Shown piece by piece: positions 17,749-26,421 of a stretch of DNA of 64,000 nt. The notes beneath the pieces were generated by a model that saw only the letters and a list, made by a program, of their open reading frames with translations, was not told the DNA's origin and did no database searches. Positions within the stretch are counted from its first letter, which is position 1, and every line of letters starts with the position of its first letter. The translations under genes were made by a program, and so were the position numbers. This DNA is from Calditrichales bacterium MX18-03 (lineage in GTDB: Bacteria > Bacillota > Clostridia > Lutisporales > Lutisporaceae), in assembly GCA_021083345.1 (NCBI GenBank), contig JAJGRE010000003.1, forward strand, positions 124,001 through 188,000, read 5' to 3'.

Positions 17749-18204
17749 TCAAATATCCTGCAAATTTTTTAAAATTAGGGACCTTAATCCTTGAGTGAAC
17801 TGTGCATTGTCATCTGCTTGTCTCTTTGCCGGTCCCTTCATCCGTCCGCCGCTGCGCCTGATCACACCTGAAAGGTGCCTCTCAAACAGCAGTGCGTCGA
17901 TATTGTCAGCGTTATAGGGTTTGCCGCTGAAAGATAATGCAAAAGCCCTCTTCCCCAATACCAGGGATGCCAGTCCAAAATCACCGGTAATCACGAGGTC
18001 TCCGGAGGATACCTTATTCATTATTGCCATATCGGCAGCCTGTGATTCATTGTCAACCATGATTTTTTCGACGTCCGGGTATCGCTCAACCGGGCTGTAA
18101 TGGCTGGTGCTGAATACGAATACGGTATGGATTCCATACTCTGCCGCAACTCTTTGAATAATATCCTTAACCGGACAAGCATCGGCATCAACAAATATCC
18201 TCAT
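17749..18204 (-). CDS. YaiI/YqxD-family protein (DUF188, UPF0178)
   Basis: 151 residues. The N-terminus MRIFVDADACPVKDII is the family hallmark: a PIN-like fold with acidic residues. GDLVITGDFGLASLVL and the basic GRMKGP segment also match. The biochemical role is not established; a nuclease-type activity is suspected from the fold. AAGGTG lies before ATG 18204. It sits between dgt and dnaG, a frequent clostridial and bacillar arrangement. Confidence 0.9.
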   Translation of the reverse strand: MRIFVDADACPVKDIIQRVAAEYGIHTVFVFSTSHYSPVERYPDVEKIMVDNESQAADMAIMNKVSSGDLVITGDFGLASLVLGKRAFALSFSGKPYNADNIDALLFERHLSGVIRRSGGRMKGPAKRQADDNAQFTQGLRSLILKNLQDI

Positions 18205-18252
18205 TCTTCACCTTAGCGCATGAATTAGAAATTCCGCGGCTATTCCTTTATT

Positions 18253-18282
18253 ATATGTCGAAGAATCTATAATTCGACATAT
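18253..18282. repeat. Perfect 10-bp inverted repeat upstream of yaiI
   Basis: ATATGTCGAA and TTCGACATAT flank a 10-base spacer. On the minus strand a TATAAT follows at once, so the palindrome would cover the promoter region of the yaiI-dnaG-rpoD run. It could be an operator or a hairpin; there is no T run. Confidence 0.5.
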
Positions 18283-18325
18283 GGTACGAATATCCTGCAA
18301 GTTCTTTTATTTTTTTTAGTTTCGC

Positions 18326-19324
18326 TTAAAATTGCCAGGAATTGGGGATAAACAGACTCTTGAAGGTATTGATGGCATATCGGTCCGACATGCCGGCGAT
18401 ATAGTCGCATACCAGTCGGCTCATATCGACCTGTTCCATCCTCTTAAAGGTCTCTGACGGCATCTTCTCGGGATATTGAATAAAATATTGGTACAGCTCG
18501 CAAATGATATGCTTTGCCTTCTGCTCCTCCCCCTTGGCCTGGGAACCGATATAGACGTTTTCAAACATGAAGCTCCTCAGATCGTCGGTAGCTTGTTTCA
18601 CCTGGCTGCTCATGATGATTTCATCCTTACCAATGCTCTCCATGATGATATCGGTAATCATTCTGTTGATGCGGGATTTATGCGTATGTCCCAACACCTG
18701 CAGACAACTTTCAGGTATCTCTTCGATGCAGAGGATCCCGCCTCTCAATGCATCGTCTATATCGTGGTTGATATACGCGATCCTGTCTGATAGATTGACG
18801 ACCCTGCCTTCCAGGGTCAGAGGGGTATCTTTTTTCGTGTGCTTCAATATACCGTCCCGTACCTCATAGGTCAGGTTAAGCCCACTGCCGCCCTCAAGCA
18901 AATCCACTACCCTCAGGCTTTGCTCATTATGCTTGAACCCTTCCGGGTGTATTTCGTTCAGCACCTTCTCCCCGGCATGCCCGAAGGGGGTATGCCCAAG
19001 ATCATGTCCCAGTGCGATGGCCTCCGTCAGGTCTTCGTTCAGCCGCAGCGCCCTGGCAATGGTCCTTGCTATCTGGGCCACCTCCAGCGTATGGGTCAGC
19101 CTGGTCCGGTAATGGTCTCCTTCCGGCGCTATAAAAACTTGTGTTTTATGCTTCAGTCTTCTAAAAGCTTTTGAATGAATGATCCGGTCTCTGTCCCTCT
19201 GGTAATCGGTGCGGATGTCGCATTTTTCCTCTTCGATGGCCCGCCCTTTGGTCTTGCTGCTCAGTGCGGCAAAAGGAGAGAGAATCTGCATTTCCAATCC
19301 TTCCGTTACTTCTCGTATATTCAT
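18326..19324 (-). CDS. dgt: dGTP triphosphohydrolase-like HD-domain protein
   Basis: 332 residues, the short dGTPase-like form without the E. coli insert. Motifs: RDRDRIIHSKAFRRLKHKTQVF near residue 45, TRLTHTLEVAQIAR (first HD histidine), ALGHDLGHTPFGHAGE (HD pair), and YEVRDGILKHT. Such enzymes cleave dGTP or other dNTPs to nucleoside and triphosphate, and help keep dNTP pools and replication fidelity. The position before dnaG is conserved in clostridia. GGAG lies before ATG 19324. Confidence 0.93.
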   Translation of the reverse strand: MNIREVTEGLEMQILSPFAALSSKTKGRAIEEEKCDIRTDYQRDRDRIIHSKAFRRLKHKTQVFIAPEGDHYRTRLTHTLEVAQIARTIARALRLNEDLTEAIALGHDLGHTPFGHAGEKVLNEIHPEGFKHNEQSLRVVDLLEGGSGLNLTYEVRDGILKHTKKDTPLTLEGRVVNLSDRIAYINHDIDDALRGGILCIEEIPESCLQVLGHTHKSRINRMITDIIMESIGKDEIIMSSQVKQATDDLRSFMFENVYIGSQAKGEEQKAKHIICELYQYFIQYPEKMPSETFKRMEQVDMSRLVCDYIAGMSDRYAINTFKSLFIPNSWQF

Positions 19325-19412
19325 TCAACCATCTCCGCTCATGCTTTTTATCTTATATACAACAGAAAAATCCAATTCCCTTTTTATTTTTAACAAAAAT
19401 GAAAATTTATTT

Positions 19413-19440
19413 TCAAAAAAATAAACCGGCTTACGCCGAT
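19413..19440 (-). terminator. Terminator of the ArsR-type regulator gene
   Basis: Minus strand CGGCGTAAGCCG hairpin right after the stop codon, followed by GTTTATTTTTTTG. Confidence 0.7.
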
Positions 19441-20469
19441 TTATTCCGCCCCAAAGAAATACTTGTTTATATCCTCGATGACTTTTTTTATTTTCTCTTT
19501 CTCTGCATAGAAATATTTGATGTTCCTTATCTTTTCTTCCTTCACAAAACCGGCCTGCTTCAAAATGTCCAGATGATGAGATACAGTAGGAGTCGAAATG
19601 CCTACTCTGTCGGAAATAGCCTTCCCGTAGCTTTTATCGTTGACCAGTATCCGGAGGATCTCCATTCTGGACTTGTCATCGATAACCTTCAATATGGTAG
19701 AAAGCTCATCCAGTAGGGCTTCCCTTTTATCCCGGGTCAGTCTGCAATCGAATACCACATATAATCTGTCGCCTGAATAGATCCGGATGCAAATCTGTGG
19801 TGATACAAAATAGGAAGGGATGATGCAGTATTCCTTATACCCCATAAAAACTTTCTTCTGCCTTCCTGTTACTTTCTCTAGCACCGATTCGATGGGGTCC
19901 TTTCCAAGATAGGCGTTGATATACTGAATTCCGCTTTCCATTTTATCCTGACAGCGTTCAAGTTTCGTCAGAAAGCCGTTATGGTACACTTCCTTGATAA
20001 ATTTGAGAGTCTTGTCCTTAACATCGTTGGGGTTATCGAAAAAAGCCATCAGATCCTGCTCCTCGATGATCCATTTGACTTTTTCCTGAATCCTGTAGCG
20101 TTCCTTGCGCTCGGTGAAGGCTTTTGAAATCTTGGATTTTTCGATGTCTTCATTTAAAATATAGAAGTAAAAATCAATCACATTGACCTGCTCCAGATAA
20201 TCAATGAACCGGTCGATGGACTGAAGCTCCTCGCTGTTCAGGACAAAATTCAAAAGGAATATCCCCCCTGCAGGGAATTGTCTTATGATCTGAACTGCTT
20301 TGGTCCCATCCGCCGTCAGTTTGCCAATGGTATCTTCCGCCCACTTGGCCTCATATTGATGATGTGCTGCATCGGTCAGCAAATGAACCGCACAAATCAG
20401 TTCAATAACCGGGGAATTGAAGATTTTTATGTCCGGCTCGTTCATTTCCCCGTATATCTCCATTGGCAT
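19441..20469 (-). CDS. ArsR-type winged-helix regulator with long N-terminal sensor region
   Basis: 342 residues. The C-terminal 80 residues are an ArsR winged helix: SRMEILRILVNDKSYGKAISDRVGISTPTVSHHLDILK, shown here in part as STPTVSHHLDILKQAG, then a KIRNIKYFY wing. The first 250 residues are a helical/beta domain of the kind seen in DUF5937-type regulators, with no metal-binding cysteine pair, so it is not a classic metal sensor. GGGAGGT precedes ATG 20469. An 18-bp palindrome lies just upstream of the ribosome site, probably an autoregulatory operator. No obvious target operon is adjacent. Confidence 0.82.
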   Translation of the reverse strand: MPMEIYGEMNEPDIKIFNSPVIELICAVHLLTDAAHHQYEAKWAEDTIGKLTADGTKAVQIIRQFPAGGIFLLNFVLNSEELQSIDRFIDYLEQVNVIDFYFYILNEDIEKSKISKAFTERKERYRIQEKVKWIIEEQDLMAFFDNPNDVKDKTLKFIKEVYHNGFLTKLERCQDKMESGIQYINAYLGKDPIESVLEKVTGRQKKVFMGYKEYCIIPSYFVSPQICIRIYSGDRLYVVFDCRLTRDKREALLDELSTILKVIDDKSRMEILRILVNDKSYGKAISDRVGISTPTVSHHLDILKQAGFVKEEKIRNIKYFYAEKEKIKKVIEDINKYFFGAE

Positions 20470-20486
20470 TTAAAAACTACCTCCCA

Positions 20487-20504
20487 ATTAGATATCTATC
20501 TAAT
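20487..20504. promoter_or_regulatory. Palindromic operator before the ArsR-type gene
   Basis: ATTAGATA-TC-TATCTAAT has perfect 8-bp arms and lies 18 bases before the start codon. The symmetry and length fit an ArsR dimer site. Confidence 0.6.
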
Positions 20505-20562
20505 TAAATATGATACCAATATTTTTTATCGCTTGCAATCAGTTTTTATCAAATTTTGCTTT

Positions 20563-21279
20563 CTAATTATCTTTATGTAGTATTTCCAGCTCTTCCTCCG
20601 ACATTTCCCTGAATTCGCCGGGGCTCAGGCGATCATCCAATGCAAGACCTCCCATTGCGATCCGCTTGAGATAGATCACTTCTTTGCCCACCGCCTGGAA
20701 CATCCTTTTCACCTGATGAAATTTCCCCTCACAGATGGTTATTTCTATCAGTGAAAGCCTGCCTTGCTCAAGAATGATCAGCTTCGCCGGTAGGGTCTTA
20801 TACCCGTCATCCAGTACAACGCCTGCCTTGAAGGCTTCAATATCCTTCTCGGTCACACGCCCCTCGATCCTCGCCAGATAGGTCTTCGGTACATGCTTTT
20901 TGGGCGCCAGCAGCTGGTGGGAAAACTGCCCGTCATTGGTCAGGATCAGCATGCCCTCGGTATCCTTATCCAACCTTCCAACCGGAAAAGGCTCATATAT
21001 CCTGTAATTTTCGGGAAGCAGGCTGACAACGGTCCGCTCTTTTCTATCTTCTGTAGCAGAGACGACCCCTTGCGGCTTATTCATTAATATGTAGATATGC
21101 TCCCTATATGCCAATACTTCACCATTGACTGCGATCTTCTGCTGTTCGGTATCCACTAGAAAGCCTGGATCCCTGACAACCTTCCCAGCAATCTCTACAG
21201 CCCCGTCTTTAATCAGGGCTTTGACCTCTTTTCGCGTTCCAAAGCCGCGATTGGCCAGTATCTTGTCTATCCTTTGCAT
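20563..21279 (-). CDS. rsuA: 16S rRNA pseudouridine516 synthase family (RsuA)
   Basis: 238 residues. The N-terminal S4 domain (QRIDKILANRGFGTRKEV) is followed by the RsuA/RluB catalytic core with FPVGRLDKDTEGMLILTNDG, which holds the catalytic aspartate, and HHVPKTY-like and GKFHQVKRMF segments. The NDGQFSHQL stretch favours RsuA over RluB, but the two are close. It modifies a uridine in small-subunit rRNA. Confidence 0.88.
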   Translation of the reverse strand: MQRIDKILANRGFGTRKEVKALIKDGAVEIAGKVVRDPGFLVDTEQQKIAVNGEVLAYREHIYILMNKPQGVVSATEDRKERTVVSLLPENYRIYEPFPVGRLDKDTEGMLILTNDGQFSHQLLAPKKHVPKTYLARIEGRVTEKDIEAFKAGVVLDDGYKTLPAKLIILEQGRLSLIEITICEGKFHQVKRMFQAVGKEVIYLKRIAMGGLALDDRLSPGEFREMSEEELEILHKDN

Positions 21280-21404
21280 GTGAATATCCTTCCTTATATA
21301 AATTAATGCCGTGAAACACTTTTAGGCTATCGCCAATTGTCTTCAGAATGCGCATCAGCATACTCTACATATTATTATACATAAGTTTTATTTACTTATG
21401 AAGG

Positions 21405-21432
21405 TTGAAAAACACATTCATTAGGCTATAAT
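21405..21432 (+). promoter_or_regulatory. SigmaA promoter of the HD/NadD-like operon
   Basis: TTGAAA (21405-21410), 16-base spacer, TATAAT (21427-21432), about 47 bases before the start codon of the 1643-residue protein. Confidence 0.75.
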
Positions 21433-21478
21433 GAGGTAAAGACATAATGTGTTGATTGAGTGTGTCAGGAGGTGCGGT

Positions 21479-24400
21479 ATGATACAGCAGAATGTAACAG
21501 GAATGATCAAAGCAATTGCAATTGCGCTTTCAGATATGGAATGGTCTGAACATGTTGAGAAAAAGCAGCAAGTGGTTGATAACCATTTGAACCAGACCTA
21601 TTTCCGAGACCATATTGCTGACATGGCTCTGGAGCAGGATTACAGCTGCACGTCGGTATTTCAGCTTTGTGAGCGGATGATTCGTGATCTCAGCGGCAAG
21701 ATGAAGCAGCAGGATCTCCTGAATTCCTTCTATCAGGAAGCTTTAAGCAGGGCTTTCCCTCAAACCCCAGCTTCTGATTCCCATGCCGGTGAGTTGACAG
21801 ATACCCGCAGGCTTTACCTGGAAGTGCTTCGCGTCTTTTCCAGGCTGCAGCAAGTCTCGGAGGACGGTACCTGGCAAAGCAGATACCCGCTGGTCTTTCT
21901 GACCAGGGATGAAGAAAAAGCGCTGGAGAACCCCATAGAATACAGACGGTTTGTAAAAGCCTTCCAGCATGACTATATATACGAAATGATGAAGCTGAAC
22001 CAGGAACTGTTGGGCTTCAATACCTTGGATCATATTTGCGGCGTCCACCATCTGGCCATGCACATCGGCAGGCAGCTGAAGCAAGCCGGTCTGCCCGTGG
22101 ATCTGGGACGGGTTTCGGGAGCTGCTGCTGGCCATGACATAGGCAAATACGGCTGCAAGCCCAATGAATACAGGAAAGTGCCCTATCTGCACTACTATTA
22201 TACCGATCAATGGTTCAAGCGGCACGATATCCCCTACATCGGCCATATCGCCCTGAACCATTCCACCTGGGACCTGGAGCTGGAAAACCTGCCTCTGGAG
22301 TCCCTCATCCTTATCTACAGCGATTTCCGTGTAAAAAACCGCATCGATAACGCAGGTAAGGAAAAAATGCATATTTTTGACCTCCGTGCATCCTTCAAGG
22401 TTATTTTAGATAAGCTGGACAATGTGGACCAGGAGAAGGAACGCCGCTACCAGCGGGTTTACGCCAAGCTGAAGGACTTTGAAGCTTATATTGTAAGCCT
22501 TGGTATCACCGTATCACCCGATGACGTGAAGCCGGACGCTTTGTCAATACCCGTCAGGCATACGCCTTTTGCATTGCTTCAAGGCAGTGAGATCATCCAA
22601 AGGATGAAATATATGGCCATCAACCATAATATCAACCTCATGCACCGGCTGCGTGACGAATACTCGCTTACCTCCATATTGGAACTGGCAAGAAGCGAAA
22701 ACGACTGGAAGAAACTGCGGGAATACATTCATGTTTTTGAAGAGTATTCCACCTACCTGACGCAAAAGCAGAAGCTGATCATGATCCGGTTCCTTTTCGA
22801 GCAGCTGGTACATTCCGAGGATGATATCAGGCGCCAATGCGCAGAATTGATCGGCCTGCTGATTGCAACCTTTGACGAGGATTACCGCAAGGAGGTTCCC
22901 GAAAACGTCTTTATGGCACCGCCTCCCGTAACCAGCAGCGACTTGCTCGACAAGTACATGCATATGTTTGTATTTCCGGACCATAAAATGGTTCCGCTGC
23001 ACCGCAATTTTATCGGATACAGCATCAGCAGCATGATTGCAGCTCTCTTTAACCGCTGCCGTGCTAAACAGATTGAAGAATTCAAGCAGGTCATTATCAA
23101 GTACTACCTAAATTCCGGTCCAAGAGCTCCTGAAACTGATCTGTATCTACTGGAGGCTACCCGCCATATCCCCTTGACAGGAAGCCTGACTGCCTGCAAT
23201 GCCGTTTATGACTTTATCCTGCAGCTGCTGTCCGATGCGCGGAGCTATATCCGCATATCCGCCCTTGAGATGGCATACAGCATCATGTTGAAGCTCAGAC
23301 AGAGCGATAGTTCGTTGTCCTGCAGGGAAGCTTACGACCGTTTTGTTTCCGGTTTGAAGTCCCATTTAGAAAAAAGCACGGAACCCTCAGACTTACCGGC
23401 TGAAAACTATCTCATGCTGAGGTTGTCCGGCATGTCCGGCGTCAGCGATAATATCAGCCGGGCTTTGTCAAAAGCATGCAGCAGGGATGACCGCAAAATA
23501 TCCGAAACCTTCCTCAGCAACTTGAAATCTGCTACCGGCTGGGTCGTCAAACGGACACAGGTTGACTACCTGCTGAGCTATGCTCTGGAAGAGCCTGGTG
23601 CCAACGGCTTTTACACCGCCATGCACTTCTGCAATCTGCTTAAGGTCAGCGCGGTAGAAAATGTAAGAAACCGTGCCGGTGAAGCCCTTATCCGAATCAT
23701 CCCCCACCTGTCCCCCGAGCAGCGCAACGACGTGGCGGTTGAATTGTTGAGAGCCCTTGAGATCAGCGGCTATCAATATGCCGAATACATCCCGCTTTAC
23801 TTCGGCAAGCTGATTCTTTTCCTGCAGCCTGTCGAACTGGACGAGATTATCGATGATTTTATCATCAAGCTGAAGCATTCAAGTCCCCAGCTTAACTCAC
23901 TGATTCTCCGAACAGTGGGTATTGCTGTTGTGCATTATGTGGGGCTTAAGGACCGCCTTCACGAAGATCATTCCTTATATATAAATCGTATGACAAAAAT
24001 GCTGGGAATACTACTGAATGGCGTAGCCCATTTCGACTTGCAGGTGAAACAGGCTGCCTTCAGTGCTCTGGGCAGGGAAATTTTCGGCTCAGCAGCTTTG
24101 GACCTGGAGGAAAAACAGCATATATTCCGCCTGGTCGCCAAGAAGATACTGAATCTGATGACCGACAGCAAGGATGTAGAACTGCTGTTTTTGACAAACT
24201 CGGCAGGACTGAACCATATTTACCGTTTCATAGCCGATTATACCTTCTTCAGAAATGACATACAAATCCGGATCCCGGAAAAGGTTGCCTTCTTCCCTGG
24301 TGCTTTTGACCCCTTTTCCCTGAGCCATAAGGAAATTTCCAAAGCGATCCGCAACCTTGGTTTTGAGGTCTACCTGTCGGTAGACGAGTTTTCCTGGTCC

Positions 24401-26410
24401 AAGAGAACACTGCCAAACCTTCTGCGAAAGAATATCATTAATATGTCGGCAGCCGACGAATTGGACATCTATCTTTATCCTGAGAATTATCCGGTCAATA
24501 TTGCCAACCCTAAGGACCTGGAGTGCCTGAGGAGCAGTTTCCCCCATTCCGAGGTCTTTATTGTGGCGGGCAGCGATGTGATCGTCAATGCGTCAGCCTA
24601 TAAGCAGCAAAAAACGCCCCATTCCATACTGTCCTTCTCCCACATCCTTTTTGAACGCAGGATCCTGACGGGACAGGGCAGCTTGCTTGACGCTGCAGTG
24701 GATGATTCCATCCGCAAAATAGAAGGAGAGGTGATCCGGCTGACTTTGCCGTCACAGCTTGAAGATATCAGCTCGACACAGATCCGCGATTATATTGATG
24801 AAAACAGGGACATAACCATGATGGTTGATCCGCTGGTGCAGCAGTATATCTACGAAAACGGCTTCTACCAGCGGGAGCCCCAGTATAAATCGCTGATCAA
24901 GACCATGTCCATCGATATTGAAGTGATTGAAGAAATCAACCGCAGCTATATGGAGGAGATTGCAGAGGCGATGCAAATCAGCCTTGAAGCAGCCCTGGAC
25001 AAATTCAACGTTTTTTTTGACAAACCGTCTTACCGGCTTCTGCTTATACGGAATGCCAACCAGAAAGGCCGCATCATCGGCTTCACTGCTTTCCACCGCA
25101 TCCACTTCAGCTTGCTGTACCAGGAATTCAAGAATAGTGCGGTAACGGAGTATATCCGGAACCATTCCGCGGGAAAGATCGTCCACATCGACGGTGTTTT
25201 TGTCTGTACAGGCACAGTGATGGACAATTTTGAGCAGATACTGCTGACTGAGACCTTATCCTATTGCTTGACAAAAGACTATGATTATGCCGTATTCAAT
25301 AACGTGCTAAATGCCGGTACATCCTATTCGCTGCTTGAGGCACTTGAGCTCAAAGGTTTTACAGCCTTGCCGCTGGAGGGCGAGCCGGGGAACATCATGA
25401 CGGTCAATATGAGCAAACCTTGTACGCTGAACTTGGATATCGAGACCATGATCAAGGAACCTTACAGGAGCAATACCCGAATTGTGAAGGCTATAGCCAA
25501 GACCCGAAAAAGGCTTTTAAGGGTCATGACAGGGCTGTACCCCGGCTATTTGACCCTGCCCTTTGACCGCAATATCATGTACGAGGTTTTGGTTAAGAAA
25601 ATCTGCATGGTGAACCAAGTCCCTGCCGAAACGCTGGTACCTCGCGTGCTGGGACCTTCCATGTGCGTTCCCTATGGTACGGTCTTGGGCAAGAGCATTG
25701 TTCCCAATACTGTTACCAAAGCACTGCATACGGAAAAAATGTTTGAGCCGGATGCCAAAGCCTTCAGCATCGGACCCTTCCCCTACTACCTGGATCTGGA
25801 AAGCCAGATTCGAATGCTGCGTTCCTTTGACAGGCCGGTTATCCTGGTGGATGACATACTGGACAAAGGCCACCGGATCAGAGCACTGGACCCCCTGTTC
25901 AAAAAGGAGAATATTAAAATTGAAAAAATCATTGTGGGCATCCTTTCAGGCAGCGGCAAGGAACTGATGGAGATTCAGGGTCACGAGGTAGACAGTGCGT
26001 ATTTCATTCCAAAACTGAGAGATTGGTTCAATGAAAACGCATTTTACCCCTTCATCGGCGGGGATGCCTTATGGCGCGGTGAATACCCCAGCCGGAACTT
26101 GCTGCCGTCCCTCAATCTGATACTGCCCTATGCCTCTCCGGCTTTTCTGAAGGGCGTGGAAAAAAAATCCATCTTCAAGCTGTCTGAGACAGCCATTGAA
26201 AATGCCATCGAAATCCTTTCAATTGTAGAAGAAGAGTTCCAGGAGATCAACGAAAGAAGCATGACGCTGGCTTCCATGGGTCAGGTATTCACGACACCCC
26301 GCTGTCCTGACCACGGCAAGCACATGGAATATGACCTGAGCCGTTGCCCTTCCTTCTATCTGAAGAATGACCTGGAGCTTTTGAACAGGCTTGAAAATGT
26401 TTTGCGTTAA
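21479..26410 (+). CDS. 1643-residue multidomain protein: HD, helical repeat, NadD-like, GNAT-like and PRTase-like regions
   Basis: The start is ATG 21479, six bases after AGGAGG. An HD domain spans about 180-330: DHICGVHH near H185, GHDIGK with H219-D220, and YSDFRV near D282. Residues about 350-930 are mainly helical and HEAT-like. A nicotinate-mononucleotide-adenylyltransferase-like domain covers about 935-1135: GAFDPFSLSH (H950, with the first His of the HxGH signature replaced by Ser), VAGSDVI, and SSTQIRDYI at about 1098. A region resembling a GNAT lies at about 1140-1320. A phosphoribosyltransferase-like region at about 1360-1540 carries VILVDDILDKGHR (D1458-D1459). It heads a three-gene operon. 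The combination suggests nucleotide or cofactor synthesis or turnover; this is inference, and the reaction is unknown. Confidence 0.85.
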   Translation: MIQQNVTGMIKAIAIALSDMEWSEHVEKKQQVVDNHLNQTYFRDHIADMALEQDYSCTSVFQLCERMIRDLSGKMKQQDLLNSFYQEALSRAFPQTPASDSHAGELTDTRRLYLEVLRVFSRLQQVSEDGTWQSRYPLVFLTRDEEKALENPIEYRRFVKAFQHDYIYEMMKLNQELLGFNTLDHICGVHHLAMHIGRQLKQAGLPVDLGRVSGAAAGHDIGKYGCKPNEYRKVPYLHYYYTDQWFKRHDIPYIGHIALNHSTWDLELENLPLESLILIYSDFRVKNRIDNAGKEKMHIFDLRASFKVILDKLDNVDQEKERRYQRVYAKLKDFEAYIVSLGITVSPDDVKPDALSIPVRHTPFALLQGSEIIQRMKYMAINHNINLMHRLRDEYSLTSILELARSENDWKKLREYIHVFEEYSTYLTQKQKLIMIRFLFEQLVHSEDDIRRQCAELIGLLIATFDEDYRKEVPENVFMAPPPVTSSDLLDKYMHMFVFPDHKMVPLHRNFIGYSISSMIAALFNRCRAKQIEEFKQVIIKYYLNSGPRAPETDLYLLEATRHIPLTGSLTACNAVYDFILQLLSDARSYIRISALEMAYSIMLKLRQSDSSLSCREAYDRFVSGLKSHLEKSTEPSDLPAENYLMLRLSGMSGVSDNISRALSKACSRDDRKISETFLSNLKSATGWVVKRTQVDYLLSYALEEPGANGFYTAMHFCNLLKVSAVENVRNRAGEALIRIIPHLSPEQRNDVAVELLRALEISGYQYAEYIPLYFGKLILFLQPVELDEIIDDFIIKLKHSSPQLNSLILRTVGIAVVHYVGLKDRLHEDHSLYINRMTKMLGILLNGVAHFDLQVKQAAFSALGREIFGSAALDLEEKQHIFRLVAKKILNLMTDSKDVELLFLTNSAGLNHIYRFIADYTFFRNDIQIRIPEKVAFFPGAFDPFSLSHKEISKAIRNLGFEVYLSVDEFSWSKRTLPNLLRKNIINMSAADELDIYLYPENYPVNIANPKDLECLRSSFPHSEVFIVAGSDVIVNASAYKQQKTPHSILSFSHILFERRILTGQGSLLDAAVDDSIRKIEGEVIRLTLPSQLEDISSTQIRDYIDENRDITMMVDPLVQQYIYENGFYQREPQYKSLIKTMSIDIEVIEEINRSYMEEIAEAMQISLEAALDKFNVFFDKPSYRLLLIRNANQKGRIIGFTAFHRIHFSLLYQEFKNSAVTEYIRNHSAGKIVHIDGVFVCTGTVMDNFEQILLTETLSYCLTKDYDYAVFNNVLNAGTSYSLLEALELKGFTALPLEGEPGNIMTVNMSKPCTLNLDIETMIKEPYRSNTRIVKAIAKTRKRLLRVMTGLYPGYLTLPFDRNIMYEVLVKKICMVNQVPAETLVPRVLGPSMCVPYGTVLGKSIVPNTVTKALHTEKMFEPDAKAFSIGPFPYYLDLESQIRMLRSFDRPVILVDDILDKGHRIRALDPLFKKENIKIEKIIVGILSGSGKELMEIQGHEVDSAYFIPKLRDWFNENAFYPFIGGDALWRGEYPSRNLLPSLNLILPYASPAFLKGVEKKSIFKLSETAIENAIEILSIVEEEFQEINERSMTLASMGQVFTTPRCPDHGKHMEYDLSRCPSFYLKNDLELLNRLENVLR

Positions 26411-26421
26411 GGAGGCATTTT

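Noticed and set aside
21743-22372. 209-codon antisense frame in the large fusion gene
   Set aside because: Lies opposite the HD domain, whose motifs are unmistakable; no independent start signals.
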